A stretch of 64,000 bases of DNA from Streptococcus peroris ATCC 700780 (GTDB lineage Bacteria; Bacillota; Bacilli; Lactobacillales; Streptococcaceae). A program made the translations under genes and the position numbers. Positions 54,902 to 64,000 of this stretch are shown one piece after another; the stretch's first letter is position 1; each line of letters starts with the position of its first letter. Location: assembly GCF_000187585.1 (NCBI RefSeq), contig NZ_GL732463.1, positions 1,364,944 to 1,428,943 of the forward strand, written 5' to 3'. The notes below the pieces were generated by a model. The model did no database searches. It saw nothing but the letters and a program-made list of their open reading frames with translations, and was not told the origin of the DNA.

Positions 54902-55424
54902 AGATGAGTACCTCCTCAACGGGAATATCGTAGTGCTCAGGTTGAAAATCTTGGATTTGGCATAGATAAAGTGTGCTGATGGTGTGACCAGTAAAATGCT
55001 CCAAGTAGCGGTCGTAGTAGCCACCACCATAGCCAACCCGATAACCAGAAGGATTGAAAGCTAAACCGGGAACATGGATCAAGTCAATCTGAGAGGGCTC
55101 AAAGACAATAGCTTCCCCCTGCGGTTCAAGAAGTCCAAAAGAATTTCTTTCGAGTTTCTCTGGTTCATAAACAACAAAATCCATTTGCCCTTTGGGATAA
55201 GTTTTTGGAATGACGATTTCTTTCCCATCTTTTTGAGCTTGTTTGATGAGTTCAGCTGTCTGAAATTCATGAGGAAAAGACAGGTAAGTAGCAATGGTTT
55301 TTGCTTCCTTATAAAAAGGATGTTGAAAGAACTGCTCTGTGAGCCAATCGTTCATTCTCTGCTTTTCTTCCTTAGATAGAGACTTGAGTTCTTGTAAGAC
55401 CTGCTTGCGTAAGCTTTTTTTCAT
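54885..55424 (-). CDS. 5-formyltetrahydrofolate cyclo-ligase
   Basis: The 179-residue enzyme makes 5,10-methenyltetrahydrofolate from 5-formyltetrahydrofolate with ATP. The nucleotide-binding segment is PGLAFNPSGYRVGYGGGYYDRYL near 125-147, and the N-terminal helix has the usual basic residues. It lies between dapL and the rhomboid gene and is probably cotranscribed with both; gaps are 3 bp and an overlap of 17 bp. Confidence 0.93.
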   Translation of the reverse strand: MKKSLRKQVLQELKSLSKEEKQRMNDWLTEQFFQHPFYKEAKTIATYLSFPHEFQTAELIKQAQKDGKEIVIPKTYPKGQMDFVVYEPEKLERNSFGLLEPQGEAIVFEPSQIDLIHVPGLAFNPSGYRVGYGGGYYDRYLEHFTGHTISTLYLCQIQDFQPEHYDIPVEEVLIYERDF

Positions 55425-55427
55425 AGT

Positions 55428-56558
55428 TTACTCCGCAGCTTTCTTTGCTAAAAAGCTTGATACAGCTTCAACACCAATTGCGAGTGCCTCTTCTTTAGGA
55501 CTCATCTGAGGGTGGTGTAGGGCATAAGGACTATCAATTCCAAGCCAGAACATGACGCCATCCACCTTTGAAAGTAAGTAACCGAAGTCTTCACCTGTCA
55601 TGGCAGGCTCGATATCAATCAACTCAACCCCTTCTTTTTCTTGGAAAAAGTCCATTAATTCCCGAGCTAGTTTAGGATTATTTTCTACTGGGAGGTAGCC
55701 TCCTTGCTTGAGTTCAATCTCTACATCCATATCAAAAGCAGCAGCGACAGCTTCAGCAATGGTTGTAACTCTTTTTTGTACTAATAGGCTCATCTCCTGA
55801 GTTAGGGAGCGGATAGTCCCGTGTAAAAAGGCGGTTTCTGCAATTACATTATTGGTTGTTCCAGCTTGCAAGACACCAAAGGTTACAACGGCACCCTCGA
55901 TTGGATTGACACTTCGGCTAACAACTGATTGAACTTGGGTAATAAAATAACTAGCAGCAACCACAGCATCCTTCGCTTCATGTGGAAAGGCAGCATGCCC
56001 TCCCTTACCCTTAAAGTTAATCTTGATTTCACAGGTTCCTGCAAATAATGTATGAGTGTTAGTTGCAATTTGCCCGACTTTTAAATCTGGTCGCACATGC
56101 AAACCATAAAATTGGTCTGGTAGCCAGTCGCCAAATGCCTGGGCCTTGTACATCAGCATTCCACCAGCTTCATTTTCTTCGGCTGGTTGAAAGAGAAAGA
56201 GGAGGTTATTTTTTGGCTGTTTTTCGAGAGCACGTTCTAGGCTTCCTAGAGCAATAGTCATATGGAAATCATGCCCACAAGCGTGCATTCGACCTTGGTG
56301 TTTGGAAGCAAAAGGCAATCCTGTTTGTTCATTGACAGGTAGTCCATCAATGTCTGTACGCCAGCCAATCGTTTTAGTTGGTTGACTTCCGTGTAGATAA
56401 ACCAAAATACCTGTTCGCCAAGTCCGAAGTTCTACGAAGTCCTTACTAGCAATCAATTTTTTGATGACATCGAGCAGATAAGCCTGCGTTTCGAACTCTT
56501 CTAAACCAATCTCAGGAATCTGGTGTAAATCTCGTCTAGTTTGAATCAAATCTAACAT
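55428..56558 (-). CDS. dapL: N-acetyldiaminopimelate deacetylase
   Basis: The 376-residue M20/M38-like amidohydrolase begins with [17 protein letters not shown] near 8-24 and has the zinc site HACGHDFH near 92-99 and EENEAGG near 127-133. In the acetylase branch of lysine biosynthesis it removes acetate from N-acetyl-LL-diaminopimelate. The gene before it in transcription encodes the acetyltransferase DapH, supporting this assignment. The symbol follows streptococcal usage and is not universal. Confidence 0.9.
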   Translation of the reverse strand: MLDLIQTRRDLHQIPEIGLEEFETQAYLLDVIKKLIASKDFVELRTWRTGILVYLHGSQPTKTIGWRTDIDGLPVNEQTGLPFASKHQGRMHACGHDFHMTIALGSLERALEKQPKNNLLFLFQPAEENEAGGMLMYKAQAFGDWLPDQFYGLHVRPDLKVGQIATNTHTLFAGTCEIKINFKGKGGHAAFPHEAKDAVVAASYFITQVQSVVSRSVNPIEGAVVTFGVLQAGTTNNVIAETAFLHGTIRSLTQEMSLLVQKRVTTIAEAVAAAFDMDVEIELKQGGYLPVENNPKLARELMDFFQEKEGVELIDIEPAMTGEDFGYLLSKVDGVMFWLGIDSPYALHHPQMSPKEEALAIGVEAVSSFLAKKAAE

Positions 56559-56584
56559 ATATGTATATCCTCCTACATAGAAGA

Positions 56585-56614
56585 AAGAGGCTAGGATATT
56601 TCCGCCTCTTTTTA
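56585..56614 (-). terminator. hairpin between dapH and dapL
   Basis: AAAGAGGC and GCCTCTTT form an 8-bp stem with a 12-nt loop. The minus-strand T-tract after it is interrupted (CTTTCTTC). It may act as partial terminator or mRNA processing site. Confidence 0.5.
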
Positions 56615-56617
56615 TGG

Positions 56618-57316
56618 TTACAAGGTACGAAGGGCGTCCTCTAGGGCTGTCTTTTGTTGCGTTTGAGCATCAATTTGTTTGATAACGCGGGCTGGAACAC
56701 CAGCAACGACAACATTTTCTGGAACGTCTTGAGTGACGATAGCACCTGCTGCGACAACAGAACCACTACCGATTTGAACTCCTTCGATAACAACAGCATT
56801 AGCACCAATCAGTACATTGTCACCGACACGAACAGGATCTGCACTAGCTGGTTCAATCACTCCTGCAAGAACAGCCCCTGCACCCACGTGACTATTTTTA
56901 CCAACAATTGCGCGACCACCGAGAATAGCTCCCATATCAATCATAGTGCCAGCACCAATTTCTGCACCAATATTGATAACAGCTCCCATCATAATCACAG
57001 CGTTGTCACCAATCTCAACCTGGTCACGGATGATGGCACCTGGTTCGATACGAGCATTGATGTCACGTTTATCAAGGAGAGGGACTGCTGAGTTGCGAGC
57101 GTCTTGCTCAACAACGTAGTCCTTGTTTTCTGTTAGTCCCTCAAGAAGGGGAGCAATATCTTTCCAGTCTCCAAAGAGAACATTTCCAAGCTTGATAACA
57201 GAAGCAGGGACGGCTCCGGCAAGTTCTCCCTCAAAAGTCACTTTAACGCTGGTCTTTTTCTCAGCGTTTGCGATAAATTGGATAATTTCTTGTGCATTCA
57301 TTTTTGTTGCAGTCAT
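56618..57316 (-). CDS. dapH: tetrahydrodipicolinate N-acetyltransferase
   Basis: The 232-residue protein has a short N-terminal domain and then a left-handed beta helix of hexapeptide repeats (about 90-215, with repeated [10 protein letters not shown]- and [10 protein letters not shown]-like units). It acetylates tetrahydrodipicolinate in the diaminopimelate route to lysine and cell wall precursors. GAGGAGATACC precedes the ATG. Streptococci have lysine in their peptidoglycan, so this pathway mainly supplies lysine. Confidence 0.94.
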   Translation of the reverse strand: MTATKMNAQEIIQFIANAEKKTSVKVTFEGELAGAVPASVIKLGNVLFGDWKDIAPLLEGLTENKDYVVEQDARNSAVPLLDKRDINARIEPGAIIRDQVEIGDNAVIMMGAVINIGAEIGAGTMIDMGAILGGRAIVGKNSHVGAGAVLAGVIEPASADPVRVGDNVLIGANAVVIEGVQIGSGSVVAAGAIVTQDVPENVVVAGVPARVIKQIDAQTQQKTALEDALRTL

Positions 57317-57355
57317 AGGTATCTCCTCACTCTTTGTAATGCTTACTATTCTACC

Positions 57356-57382
57356 AAAAAAGGCTTCAAATTTGAAGCCTTA
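57356..57382 (-). terminator. terminator of the pbp1b-DMT unit
   Basis: AAGGCTTCAAATTTGAAGCCTT is a long palindrome; on the minus strand it is followed by TTTTTTGG. It begins at the stop codon of the transporter gene. Confidence 0.85.
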
Positions 57383-58312
57383 AGTGTTAAAAGAAGATTC
57401 TTTCATTTTGTTTTTTGATTCTTCAATAGATAAGAAAATCATTGGGATAATAATCAAGATCATCGCTAGCAGCAGATACCCATCCAGGACTAAACCTAGA
57501 AATAGAACGCTGAGAATAGCAGAGGATAAAGGTTCGCTAGCACTGACGACTGACACTACTAATGGGGAAACGAGTGAGACGGCTTTCATGGATAGGAAGA
57601 AGGCAAAGGCTGTTCCTAAAAATGCAATGATTAAACAAATCAAGATGCTTGCCCAATCTAGCTGAAAGCTGATTCTATAAACAGGGTAGAGAATATTACT
57701 AAAGAGTCCAGCCAACATCATACCCCAGCCAACAGTTGGTACAAAACCGTATTTTTGAGCAAATGGTTGGGGCAAGATGACATTAAACATAACTCCAAGG
57801 GCGCTGAGGAGCCCCGTTACTAAAGCGAGAGGGGTAATAGATAGTTTAGAAAAATCGCCTTTGGTAGCCATCAAAAAGACCCCAAGCATCGCAGTTAAAA
57901 CGTAGAAGATTGCTTTTTTAGAAGCTTTTTTCTTGTAGATAATACGGTTGTAAATGAGAATGAAGATAGGACTGATAAATTGGAGGATAGTTGCGGTTGT
58001 CGCATTAGAGTATTCTACACAAAGATAAAAGAAATACTGAACGGAGAAGATTCCTAAAATGGCATAAGCCAAAAAAGGCAGATAGTTTTTCCAGTTTCTC
58101 CAAAGGTCGAATAACTGGGAGCGGAGCTTAAAGCCAGACAGGATGAGTACAAAACCACCTGCAAGACTTAGTCGCATGGAAGTAATCCAACCAGAGGAAA
58201 CTGGATAATGCGTAAAGAAGAATTCTCCTAAAATACCGCAAATACCCCATATTAATCCGGATAGGAGGGAGTATATGGTTCCCTTAAAAATATTCTTTTG
58301 ATACTGATTCAT
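57380..58312 (-). CDS. EamA/DMT family transporter
   Basis: The 310-residue protein has ten hydrophobic segments in two EamA repeats (about 10-145 and 160-300), with AILQFISPIFILIYN near 107-121 and VVSASEPLSSAILSVLFLG near 254-272. Such transporters move amino acids or other metabolites. It begins 9 bp after the pbp1b stop without its own ribosome binding site, so translation is probably coupled. The substrate is unknown. Confidence 0.87.
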   Translation of the reverse strand: MNQYQKNIFKGTIYSLLSGLIWGICGILGEFFFTHYPVSSGWITSMRLSLAGGFVLILSGFKLRSQLFDLWRNWKNYLPFLAYAILGIFSVQYFFYLCVEYSNATTATILQFISPIFILIYNRIIYKKKASKKAIFYVLTAMLGVFLMATKGDFSKLSITPLALVTGLLSALGVMFNVILPQPFAQKYGFVPTVGWGMMLAGLFSNILYPVYRISFQLDWASILICLIIAFLGTAFAFFLSMKAVSLVSPLVVSVVSASEPLSSAILSVLFLGLVLDGYLLLAMILIIIPMIFLSIEESKNKMKESSFNT

Positions 58313-58321
58313 ATAGAAAGA

Positions 58322-60814
58322 TTAACGTCGTTGCCTATTTGAAGATGAGTTGTTACTATTATTTCTGTTGCTATTGTTACTACTACTATTATTACTACTA
58401 TTGTTTGAATTATTGTTATTAGAATTTGATGATTTTGGTAGGCTTCCCAAAATACTACTCCAAGCATTTTGGTAATCAGAGTCGCTACCACCAATAGCAA
58501 ATTTGTAGGTAGTTGTTGGAGCACCAGCTTTATTAGCCCAGTAGCTCGTTACAGTTTCTCCAGTTACTTCAACCTCTTTACCGTTGATGGTGACCTTACC
58601 AGGTTTTTCACCAGTTGATTTGAGGACTTGAGATGAAGTGACACTTGAGTCAAGATTGAAGCGCTCAGAGCCCCAAGCGGAAGGAGAAGCTTGTTGAATG
58701 GCGTTTACAAGGTGAGCCATATATTTAGCATTACGGTAGTATGCACCTTGGGCTAATGGGCTGTTGTCATCATGCCCAACCCAACCCCCAAGGGTTAATC
58801 GTGGAGTTGAGACCATGAGCCACATATCGGCTTCTTCGTTTGTTGTACCAGTTTTCCCGATCCAGTCGGCACTTGCTAGTCTAGGATTGATGGAAGCAAG
58901 GTCATTTTGGAAGCTTGTAGTTAATCGAGATGAAATAACATCTCTCAGTAGGCTCTGCATAATAGTTGCAGTGGCTTTAGAGTATACTTGTACAGGTTCA
59001 TCTTTGTGCTCATAGATAACCTCACCATTGGTTTTTTCGATTTTCGAAATCATGTATTTTTTATGGTAGACACCATTATTAGCTAAGGTCTGATATCCGT
59101 TAGTATGCTGAGCTACAGTGACTTCAATTCCTCCCCCCATGGGAAGACTTTCGATGCCATATTCTGGAATGTAATACCCCATTTTTTCCATATAGGAGCG
59201 AACATCAACTCCTTTTTCACGGAGCATACGATAGGTCCAATAGGCTGGAATATTCCAAGAATAACTTAGTGCTTCCTTAAGTGGCATCATGGCTGTTCCA
59301 GGGCTATTAACATGCATGATAGGATTTCCGTTGGAATATTTGGTTGGATAGTTTGATAAGATGCTTGCGCTTCCCATCAAGCCTTGGTCAATAGCGATAC
59401 CATAGACTAGGATGGGCTTTGTAGTAGAAGCAGGAGAACGTTTAGTATCAAAGGCGTGGTTGTTTTGGTTGCTTTGGTAATCGCGACCACCAACAAATCC
59501 TAAGATGGCTCCTGTTTTATTATCCATCAAAACATTCCCAACTTCAGGTTGACCAGTACTATCATTTAGAAGGTAACCATAGTTTGTCGCAGCGTTTTGC
59601 ATGGCCGTATGAATGGCTTTATCAATCGTAGTTGTAATACGATAACCGCCATTTTGAATTTCTTTTTCAGCTAATTCACGATAAGATTTCTGAATGGATT
59701 CGTTCTTGAGTTCTTGGGCAGAAACGTTATCTTTTTTGACCAAGTAGTCATACATGAGGTCAGTCGCTTCATCAAGTGCAGTAAAGTAGAGATAACCTTT
59801 AGTGGCTACATTTACACTTTCTGCTGGTAAGAAGTCTTTTTTAATGTCATACGCTTTATAGGTTTCATAGTCTTCCTGACTGAGAACTCCTGTTCTATAC
59901 ATATTGTAAAGAACATCTTTGGAACGCTTGATTCCAAGTTCTAAGTCCTCTTCACTCTTTAGCTCACCTGTGGATTCATAAGGTGAGTAGGAGATAGGGC
60001 TTTGAGGTAAGCCCGCTATAAAGGCTGCTTGCGGAATCGTTAGTTGACTGGCATCAACACCGAAAATACCCTTGGCTGCTTGTTGAGCTCCGGCGATATT
60101 TTGACCTTTATTGTTACGACCAAAAGGAGCGACATTGAGATAGGTTGCCAAGATTTCGTCCTTGCTCATTGCTCTCTCTAAAGCCAAGGCATCCACAATT
60201 TCACTAGCCTTACGAGCAAGTGTAGGAGCGTCACCAACTACTTGTTGTTTGATGAGCTGTTGTGTCAGAGTAGATCCACCACTCGAAGAACCAAGCCCGA
60301 TAAAATTTCCTAGACTGGCACGAATGACTGCTTTAGGGACTACACCATTGTGATCTGCAAAGTGTTCATCCTCAGTTGCAACGATAGCTTGCTTGAGATT
60401 TTCTGAAATAGCATCTGATGCAATAGATGTTCGAAGAAGATCACTTTCGACAGCCCCAATCATCGATCCGTCAGCATAACGAATCTCAGAAATGGATGAA
60501 ATATCGTTTACTTGTTTGAGCAAATCTTCTGTTTGAGGGACGCTTACTTTGTCAAATAGAGAAACTGCATAACCGAACACAATCCCAGCCCCTAACAGTC
60601 CTCCAATGAAGGCGATGATAAATAGGGTATTAAAGGTTGCCTTGATACCCAGTAAGATATTGGCAAAGATTGTCCAGAAATTGGTATTAGCTTGTTTTTT
60701 ATTCTTAGAAGTTTTACGACCAATTTTGCCTAAATCTATGTTTTTTAGTTTTGCTTTTAGAGACTGAAGGAAAGCCAGTCCTTTTTCTTTAAATTCTAAC
60801 AATTTATTCTTCAT
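58322..60814 (-). CDS. pbp1b: penicillin-binding protein 1B (class A)
   Basis: The ATG at 60814 follows GAGGAAAG and gives 830 residues; the GTG four codons upstream has no site. After a cytoplasmic basic tail and one membrane helix (about 55-85) comes the glycosyltransferase domain ([12 protein letters not shown] near 130-141, [12 protein letters not shown] near 163-174). The transpeptidase domain has SPASTTKP near 438, SWN near 495 and KTGTT near 637. The last 40 residues are Ser/Asn-rich. It polymerises and cross-links peptidoglycan. Confidence 0.96.
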   Translation of the reverse strand: MKNKLLEFKEKGLAFLQSLKAKLKNIDLGKIGRKTSKNKKQANTNFWTIFANILLGIKATFNTLFIIAFIGGLLGAGIVFGYAVSLFDKVSVPQTEDLLKQVNDISSISEIRYADGSMIGAVESDLLRTSIASDAISENLKQAIVATEDEHFADHNGVVPKAVIRASLGNFIGLGSSSGGSTLTQQLIKQQVVGDAPTLARKASEIVDALALERAMSKDEILATYLNVAPFGRNNKGQNIAGAQQAAKGIFGVDASQLTIPQAAFIAGLPQSPISYSPYESTGELKSEEDLELGIKRSKDVLYNMYRTGVLSQEDYETYKAYDIKKDFLPAESVNVATKGYLYFTALDEATDLMYDYLVKKDNVSAQELKNESIQKSYRELAEKEIQNGGYRITTTIDKAIHTAMQNAATNYGYLLNDSTGQPEVGNVLMDNKTGAILGFVGGRDYQSNQNNHAFDTKRSPASTTKPILVYGIAIDQGLMGSASILSNYPTKYSNGNPIMHVNSPGTAMMPLKEALSYSWNIPAYWTYRMLREKGVDVRSYMEKMGYYIPEYGIESLPMGGGIEVTVAQHTNGYQTLANNGVYHKKYMISKIEKTNGEVIYEHKDEPVQVYSKATATIMQSLLRDVISSRLTTSFQNDLASINPRLASADWIGKTGTTNEEADMWLMVSTPRLTLGGWVGHDDNSPLAQGAYYRNAKYMAHLVNAIQQASPSAWGSERFNLDSSVTSSQVLKSTGEKPGKVTINGKEVEVTGETVTSYWANKAGAPTTTYKFAIGGSDSDYQNAWSSILGSLPKSSNSNNNNSNNSSNNSSSNNSNRNNSNNSSSNRQRR
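58328..58440 (-). repeat. Ser/Asn triplet-rich tract at the end of pbp1b
   Basis: AAC/AAT/AGT/AGC codons alternate for about 36 residues before the RQRR end. The triplet repeats can change length without frame loss. Confidence 0.75.
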
Positions 60815-60834
60815 TTCTTTCCTCACTTCTTCTT

Positions 60835-60840
60835 ATTATA
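60835..60840 (-). promoter_or_regulatory. -10 element of pbp1b
   Basis: Minus-strand extended -10 TATGGTATAAT. Transcription should start near 60828, leaving a leader of about 14 nt that holds the GAGG site. Confidence 0.6.
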
Positions 60841-60901
60841 CCATAAAAGAATCTATTGCAAGAGATTAGTATGAAACTAGGATTGGAGGCGCTTAAGCAA
60901 C

Positions 60902-60932
60902 AAAAAAACCAGGTACACTTTGAACCTGGTTT
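60902..60932 (-). terminator. galU terminator
   Basis: AACCAGGT pairs with ACCTGGTT across an 8-nt loop, and TTTTTTG follows on the minus strand. Confidence 0.88.
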
Positions 60933-60938
60933 CATTGA

Positions 60939-61838
60939 TTATTTTTCTTCTGAAAGCTCTTTTCCAAGATCAATCAAGTAGTCTTTCAAGTGATCCTTGA
61001 CTTGAGGATGTTTGAGGGCGTATTCGATGGAAGTTTTCATAAATCCAAACTTATCTCCAACATCATAACGTGAGCCTTTAAACTCGCGAGCAAATACACG
61101 TTGTGTCTTGTTTAGAGTGTCAATAGCATCAGTCAATTGAATCTCGTTTCCGGCACCTGGTTTTTGATTTTCAAGGATACCGAAAATCTCAGGTGTGAGA
61201 AGGTAACGACCGATGATAGCTAAATCACTAGGTGCATCTTCAGGTGCAGGCTTCTCAACGAAGGTTTCAACGCTGTAAAGACCATCTTTCCCTTCGCCTT
61301 GAGGAGCGATGACACCATAGGCAGAAACTTCATCATGTGGGACAGGCATCACTGCGATAGTAGAAGCATGAGTTTCCTCATAATCATTCATGAGTTGCTT
61401 GGTCAGTGGAACGGCATTATCATCCGTGATATCCATGAGATCATCTCCAAGCATCACTACAAACGGTTCGTTCCCAACGAAAGCTTTGGCTTGTAAAACT
61501 GCATCTCCGAGTCCACGTGGGTGTGTTTGACGGATGAAGTGAAGGCGCATACCAGTCGTTTCATCAACTAGTTTCAAAAGATCTGTTTTTCCTTTTTCTT
61601 TGAGGTTGTATTCTAGTTCAAAGTTTGAGTCAAAGTGGTCTTCGATAGAGCGTTTTGACTTCCCTGTTACCACAAGAATATCCTCAATCCCAGATTTAAG
61701 AGCTTCTTCAACAATGAACTGGATTGTTGGTTTATCCACGATTGGCAACATTTCTTTTGCCAAGGCTTTGGTTGCTGGTAGGAAACGAGTTCCAAGTCCC
61801 GCAGCAGGGATAACAGCTTTTCTTACTTTTTGCTTCAT
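60939..61838 (-). CDS. galU: UTP-glucose-1-phosphate uridylyltransferase
   Basis: The second ATG (61838) is chosen because AGAAAGG lies only one base before the first one. The 299-residue product makes UDP-glucose for capsule, glycolipid and galactose metabolism. The nucleotide-binding motif [13 protein letters not shown] is near 12-24, with the active-site Lys in [15 protein letters not shown] near 190-204. It lies 15 bp after gpsA in transcription order and forms an operon with it. Confidence 0.97.
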   Translation of the reverse strand: MKQKVRKAVIPAAGLGTRFLPATKALAKEMLPIVDKPTIQFIVEEALKSGIEDILVVTGKSKRSIEDHFDSNFELEYNLKEKGKTDLLKLVDETTGMRLHFIRQTHPRGLGDAVLQAKAFVGNEPFVVMLGDDLMDITDDNAVPLTKQLMNDYEETHASTIAVMPVPHDEVSAYGVIAPQGEGKDGLYSVETFVEKPAPEDAPSDLAIIGRYLLTPEIFGILENQKPGAGNEIQLTDAIDTLNKTQRVFAREFKGSRYDVGDKFGFMKTSIEYALKHPQVKDHLKDYLIDLGKELSEEK

Positions 61839-61859
61839 GAGCATCCTTTCTAACGGTGA

Positions 61860-62876
61860 TTAAGACCACTCGTTTTCTGATTTGAACTCATTGTTCATGA
61901 GTTCAGAAATGGCATCTTTAATATTAACATTTTTATAAATAACTTGGTAAATGGCTGAGGTGATTGGCATGTAAACGTCAAGCTCTTGTGCCAATTCGTA
62001 AGCAGCTTTGGTTGTTGAAATTCCTTCGATGACCATGCCCATATTTGCTTCTATATCTGCCAAGGCTTCGCCACGACCAAGAGCATCTCCAGCTCGCCAG
62101 TTACGTGAGTGGACAGAAGTTCCGGTAACGATTAAATCTCCAACTCCAGAAAGACCACTGTAAGTTAATGGATTTGCTCCAAGTTTAACTCCCAGACGAG
62201 TGATTTCTGCAAGACCTCGCGTGATAATCGCTGCCTTTGCATTATCTCCAAAGCCAAGTCCATGAAGGGCCCCTGCACCTACTGCGATGATATTTTTAAG
62301 AGCACCAGCTGTTTCCACTCCAATCACATCTGTATTGGTATAAAGACGGAAGTAGTGGTTACTAAAGAGTGTCTGAACATACTGAGCGACTTGTAAATCT
62401 TTGGATGCGGCCGTAATCAAGGTAATGTCGCGTACAATCGTTTCTTCCGCATGGCTAGGACCAGAGACAACCACAATATCACTACGCAATGCTTCAGGGA
62501 TTTCTTCTTCTAGAATAGTTGAAAGACGTTTATGACTATTTGGTTCGAGTCCTTTTGAAGCATGCATGATCACCACTTTATGATCCAAAACAGCAGCCAC
62601 TTGTTGAGCTACCAATCTGGTCACCTTGGTTGGCACAACAAACAAGACAGCATCAACACCCTTCAAGACTTCTGCTAAATCATGGTAGGCAACAATCTTT
62701 TCGTCTAATACAGTATCTTTAAAATAGCGTTTGTTAGTATGTTGTGTATTAATTTCATCAATTTGGTCAGGAATATTTCCCCAGATACGCACTTGGTGTC
62801 CATTGTCATTAAGAACTTGTGACAGTGCCGTACCCCAAGAACCAGGCCCTAAAACAGCGATGGTTTGTTTGTCCAT
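61860..62876 (-). CDS. gpsA: glycerol-3-phosphate dehydrogenase [NAD(P)+]
   Basis: The start at 62876 ([10 protein letters not shown]), with AAGGAGG upstream, gives 338 residues; an upstream extension is rejected. The Rossmann motif GPGSWG is near 9-14, and the catalytic Lys lies in the [12 protein letters not shown] segment near 190-201. It reduces dihydroxyacetone phosphate to sn-glycerol-3-phosphate for phospholipid synthesis. It is first in the gpsA-galU operon. Confidence 0.96.
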   Translation of the reverse strand: MDKQTIAVLGPGSWGTALSQVLNDNGHQVRIWGNIPDQIDEINTQHTNKRYFKDTVLDEKIVAYHDLAEVLKGVDAVLFVVPTKVTRLVAQQVAAVLDHKVVIMHASKGLEPNSHKRLSTILEEEIPEALRSDIVVVSGPSHAEETIVRDITLITAASKDLQVAQYVQTLFSNHYFRLYTNTDVIGVETAGALKNIIAVGAGALHGLGFGDNAKAAIITRGLAEITRLGVKLGANPLTYSGLSGVGDLIVTGTSVHSRNWRAGDALGRGEALADIEANMGMVIEGISTTKAAYELAQELDVYMPITSAIYQVIYKNVNIKDAISELMNNEFKSENEWS

Positions 62877-62981
62877 ATTTTCCTCCTTCTGAGAAAGCAC
62901 TTTCCTATATTCTACCATAAAAAGCACTAACGTGCATTAATATTATTTATTAAGAATCAACTTAGTAAGAGACTATAAAAT

Positions 62982-63016
62982 AAAAAACAGCCAATAAATA
63001 ACTTGGCTGTTTTTAG
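62982..63016 (-). terminator. terminator after the ABC permease
   Basis: AAAACAGCCAA pairs with TTGGCTGTTTT around a 7-nt loop. It lies just after the permease stop codon, with T-tracts on both strands. Confidence 0.88.
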
Positions 63017-63024
63017 GAGAAAAA

Positions 63025-64000
63025 CTAGAGTGTAATGCTATTGTTTTTAGAAATTTTCATAAATAGTAGCAGTGAAGTAACTGTCAAAACAGTGAGGATA
63101 GTAGACAAGGCAGCTGCCACGCCATAATTTCCACGAAGTACTTCAGTGTAGATAGCTACGGTCATTGTTCTAGTCTTAACATTGTATAAGAGAATCGAAG
63201 TAGACAGTTCTGAGATCATTGTTACCCATGATAGGATTGCACCTGAGATGATACCTGAAAGCATCATTGGAGTTGTGATTTTAGTAAAGGTATTGAGACG
63301 ACTACTTCCTAAACTTTCTGCAGCTTCTTCAATGCTTGGAGAAATCTGTTGCAAGCTAGCTACTGAAGAACGAATGGTATAAGGGAGTCTCCTTACAGAT
63401 AAGGACATAATCAAGATGAAGGCTGTTCCTGTAATCATAAGGAAGCCACTTCCAAAGATACCTGTATTGAATGAAGAGATAAAGGCAATACCAAGAACGG
63501 TTCCTGGCACGATATAAGGTACCATACTAAGACTATCGATTAGATTCGTAAATAGATTGCGCTTGCGAACTGCAAGGTATGAGATGAAGGTCGCAAAGAC
63601 AACAACGAGAATCAAGGCAAATAGAGGTATACGAATGGTATTGAAAATAGCAGAGCCCATGCGGCTAAAGGCGGTCTTATAGCTGTTTAACGAGTATCCT
63701 TTGACAAATACCATACCTGATGTCTTAAGGAATGATGTATAAATCAAGTAAACTTGAGGTAATACAGAGAATAAGATAATGCCATAAACAGTCACATAAA
63801 TAGCAGCCATCTTTCCTTTTGTCGTTTTCTTAGGTTCAATTGGATGAAGCGAGTTCATACTGAAGCTATAACGATTTGAAATGTACTTTTGAATGAGGAA
63901 GATGGCAAGGGCGATTGTAATAGCCATAATTGCTAAGGCAGATGCGAATGCTGAGTTGCCTCCAACTTCACTAATAAACTGAGTATATATCAATACTGGG
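63025..64000 (-). CDS. ABC transporter permease, iron type, 5' end outside window
   Basis: The frame stays open to the window edge, so about 325 C-terminal residues are visible. About seven membrane segments are seen. The EAA loop for ATPase contact is SIEEAAESLGSSRLNTFTKI near 230-249 of the visible part. A break of family halves and the basic linker (near 45-60) resemble FbpB/SfuB-type double permeases for ferric iron. The ATPase and binding protein genes would be outside the window. The metal specificity is inferred. Confidence 0.85.
   Translation of the reverse strand, partial: PVLIYTQFISEVGGNSAFASALAIMAITIALAIFLIQKYISNRYSFSMNSLHPIEPKKTTKGKMAAIYVTVYGIILFSVLPQVYLIYTSFLKTSGMVFVKGYSLNSYKTAFSRMGSAIFNTIRIPLFALILVVVFATFISYLAVRKRNLFTNLIDSLSMVPYIVPGTVLGIAFISSFNTGIFGSGFLMITGTAFILIMSLSVRRLPYTIRSSVASLQQISPSIEEAAESLGSSRLNTFTKITTPMMLSGIISGAILSWVTMISELSTSILLYNVKTRTMTVAIYTEVLRGNYGVAAALSTILTVLTVTSLLLFMKISKNNSITL

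Noticed and set aside
54902-55036. N-terminal extension of the rhomboid gene
   Set aside because: It overlaps the cyclo-ligase coding region; the internal ATG begins a normal rhomboid N-terminus.
62877-62927. Upstream extension of gpsA
   Set aside because: It would place the Rossmann motif too far from the start and skip the strong AAGGAGG site.

Overview
The window looks like chromosome of a mitis-group Streptococcus (close to S. mitis, S. oralis or S. pneumoniae). This rests on low G+C content, Gram-positive ribosome binding sites, extended -10 promoters, and gene blocks in the order known from pneumococcus: corA-uvrA-pepP, spx-lipoprotein-ireB-ruvX-folC, tsaE-GNAT-lytR-cinA-recA, yebC-marR-ABC-ABC-PAP2, rpmB-asp23-fakA, uppS-cdsA-rseP-proS, galU-gpsA. 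The blocks are joined differently from pneumococcus as I remember it, so a non-pneumoniae species is more likely. No rRNA, tRNA, insertion sequence, prophage or CRISPR array was found. Species assignment is inference.

Layout. 1-13.4 kb: CorA Mg2+ channel, UvrA, PepP, then a P-type Mg2+ ATPase (MgtA) behind an M-box riboswitch and a small leader ORF, followed by Spx, lipoprotein, IreB, RuvX, DUF1292, FolC, a second lipoprotein and a HAD phosphatase. A 0.3-kb non-coding tandem repeat precedes folC. 13.5-22.6 kb: purine permease, TsaE, LytR-family ligase, CinA, RecA, a MATE pump and YebC. 22.6-31.8 kb: MarR regulator with a heterodimeric ABC exporter, PAP2, LytTR regulator with a LiaF-like protein, L28, Asp23, FakA. 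31.9-35.6 kb: an ABC transporter with a NarL-type two-component system. 35.7-48.8 kb: accessory region around valS. 48.8-64 kb: housekeeping genes (UppS, CdsA, RseP, ProS, rhomboid, diaminopimelate synthesis, PBP1b, GalU, GpsA) and a truncated iron-type ABC permease.

The most unusual part is the valS region. On the minus strand a T-box leader with a probable valine (GUC) specifier starts an operon of flavin reductase, GNAT, a BcgI-like restriction-methylation subunit, RhuM, a specificity subunit, an extra half specificity subunit, valS, and a gene with two HEPN RX4H motifs. A type II C5 methyltransferase and probable endonuclease follow. Junctions from the restriction genes through valS into the HEPN gene are overlaps or near-overlaps, so defence genes appear to be built into an aminoacyl-tRNA synthetase operon and may respond to uncharged tRNA-Val. 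An (AT)8 tract at the junction of the two specificity ORFs is placed so that one extra AT unit fuses them, which predicts phase-variable DNA specificity.

A second notable region is the mgtA leader: M-box, terminator, then a 25-codon ORF with an Asp/Glu/Pro-rich start and two mutually exclusive stems ending at the mgtA ribosome binding site. This suggests a riboswitch combined with a translation-sensing leader peptide. Two genes (the LytR-family gene and the HEPN gene) are broken at A7 runs where A8 would restore the frame. These may be assembly errors, slippage sites or real phase variation.
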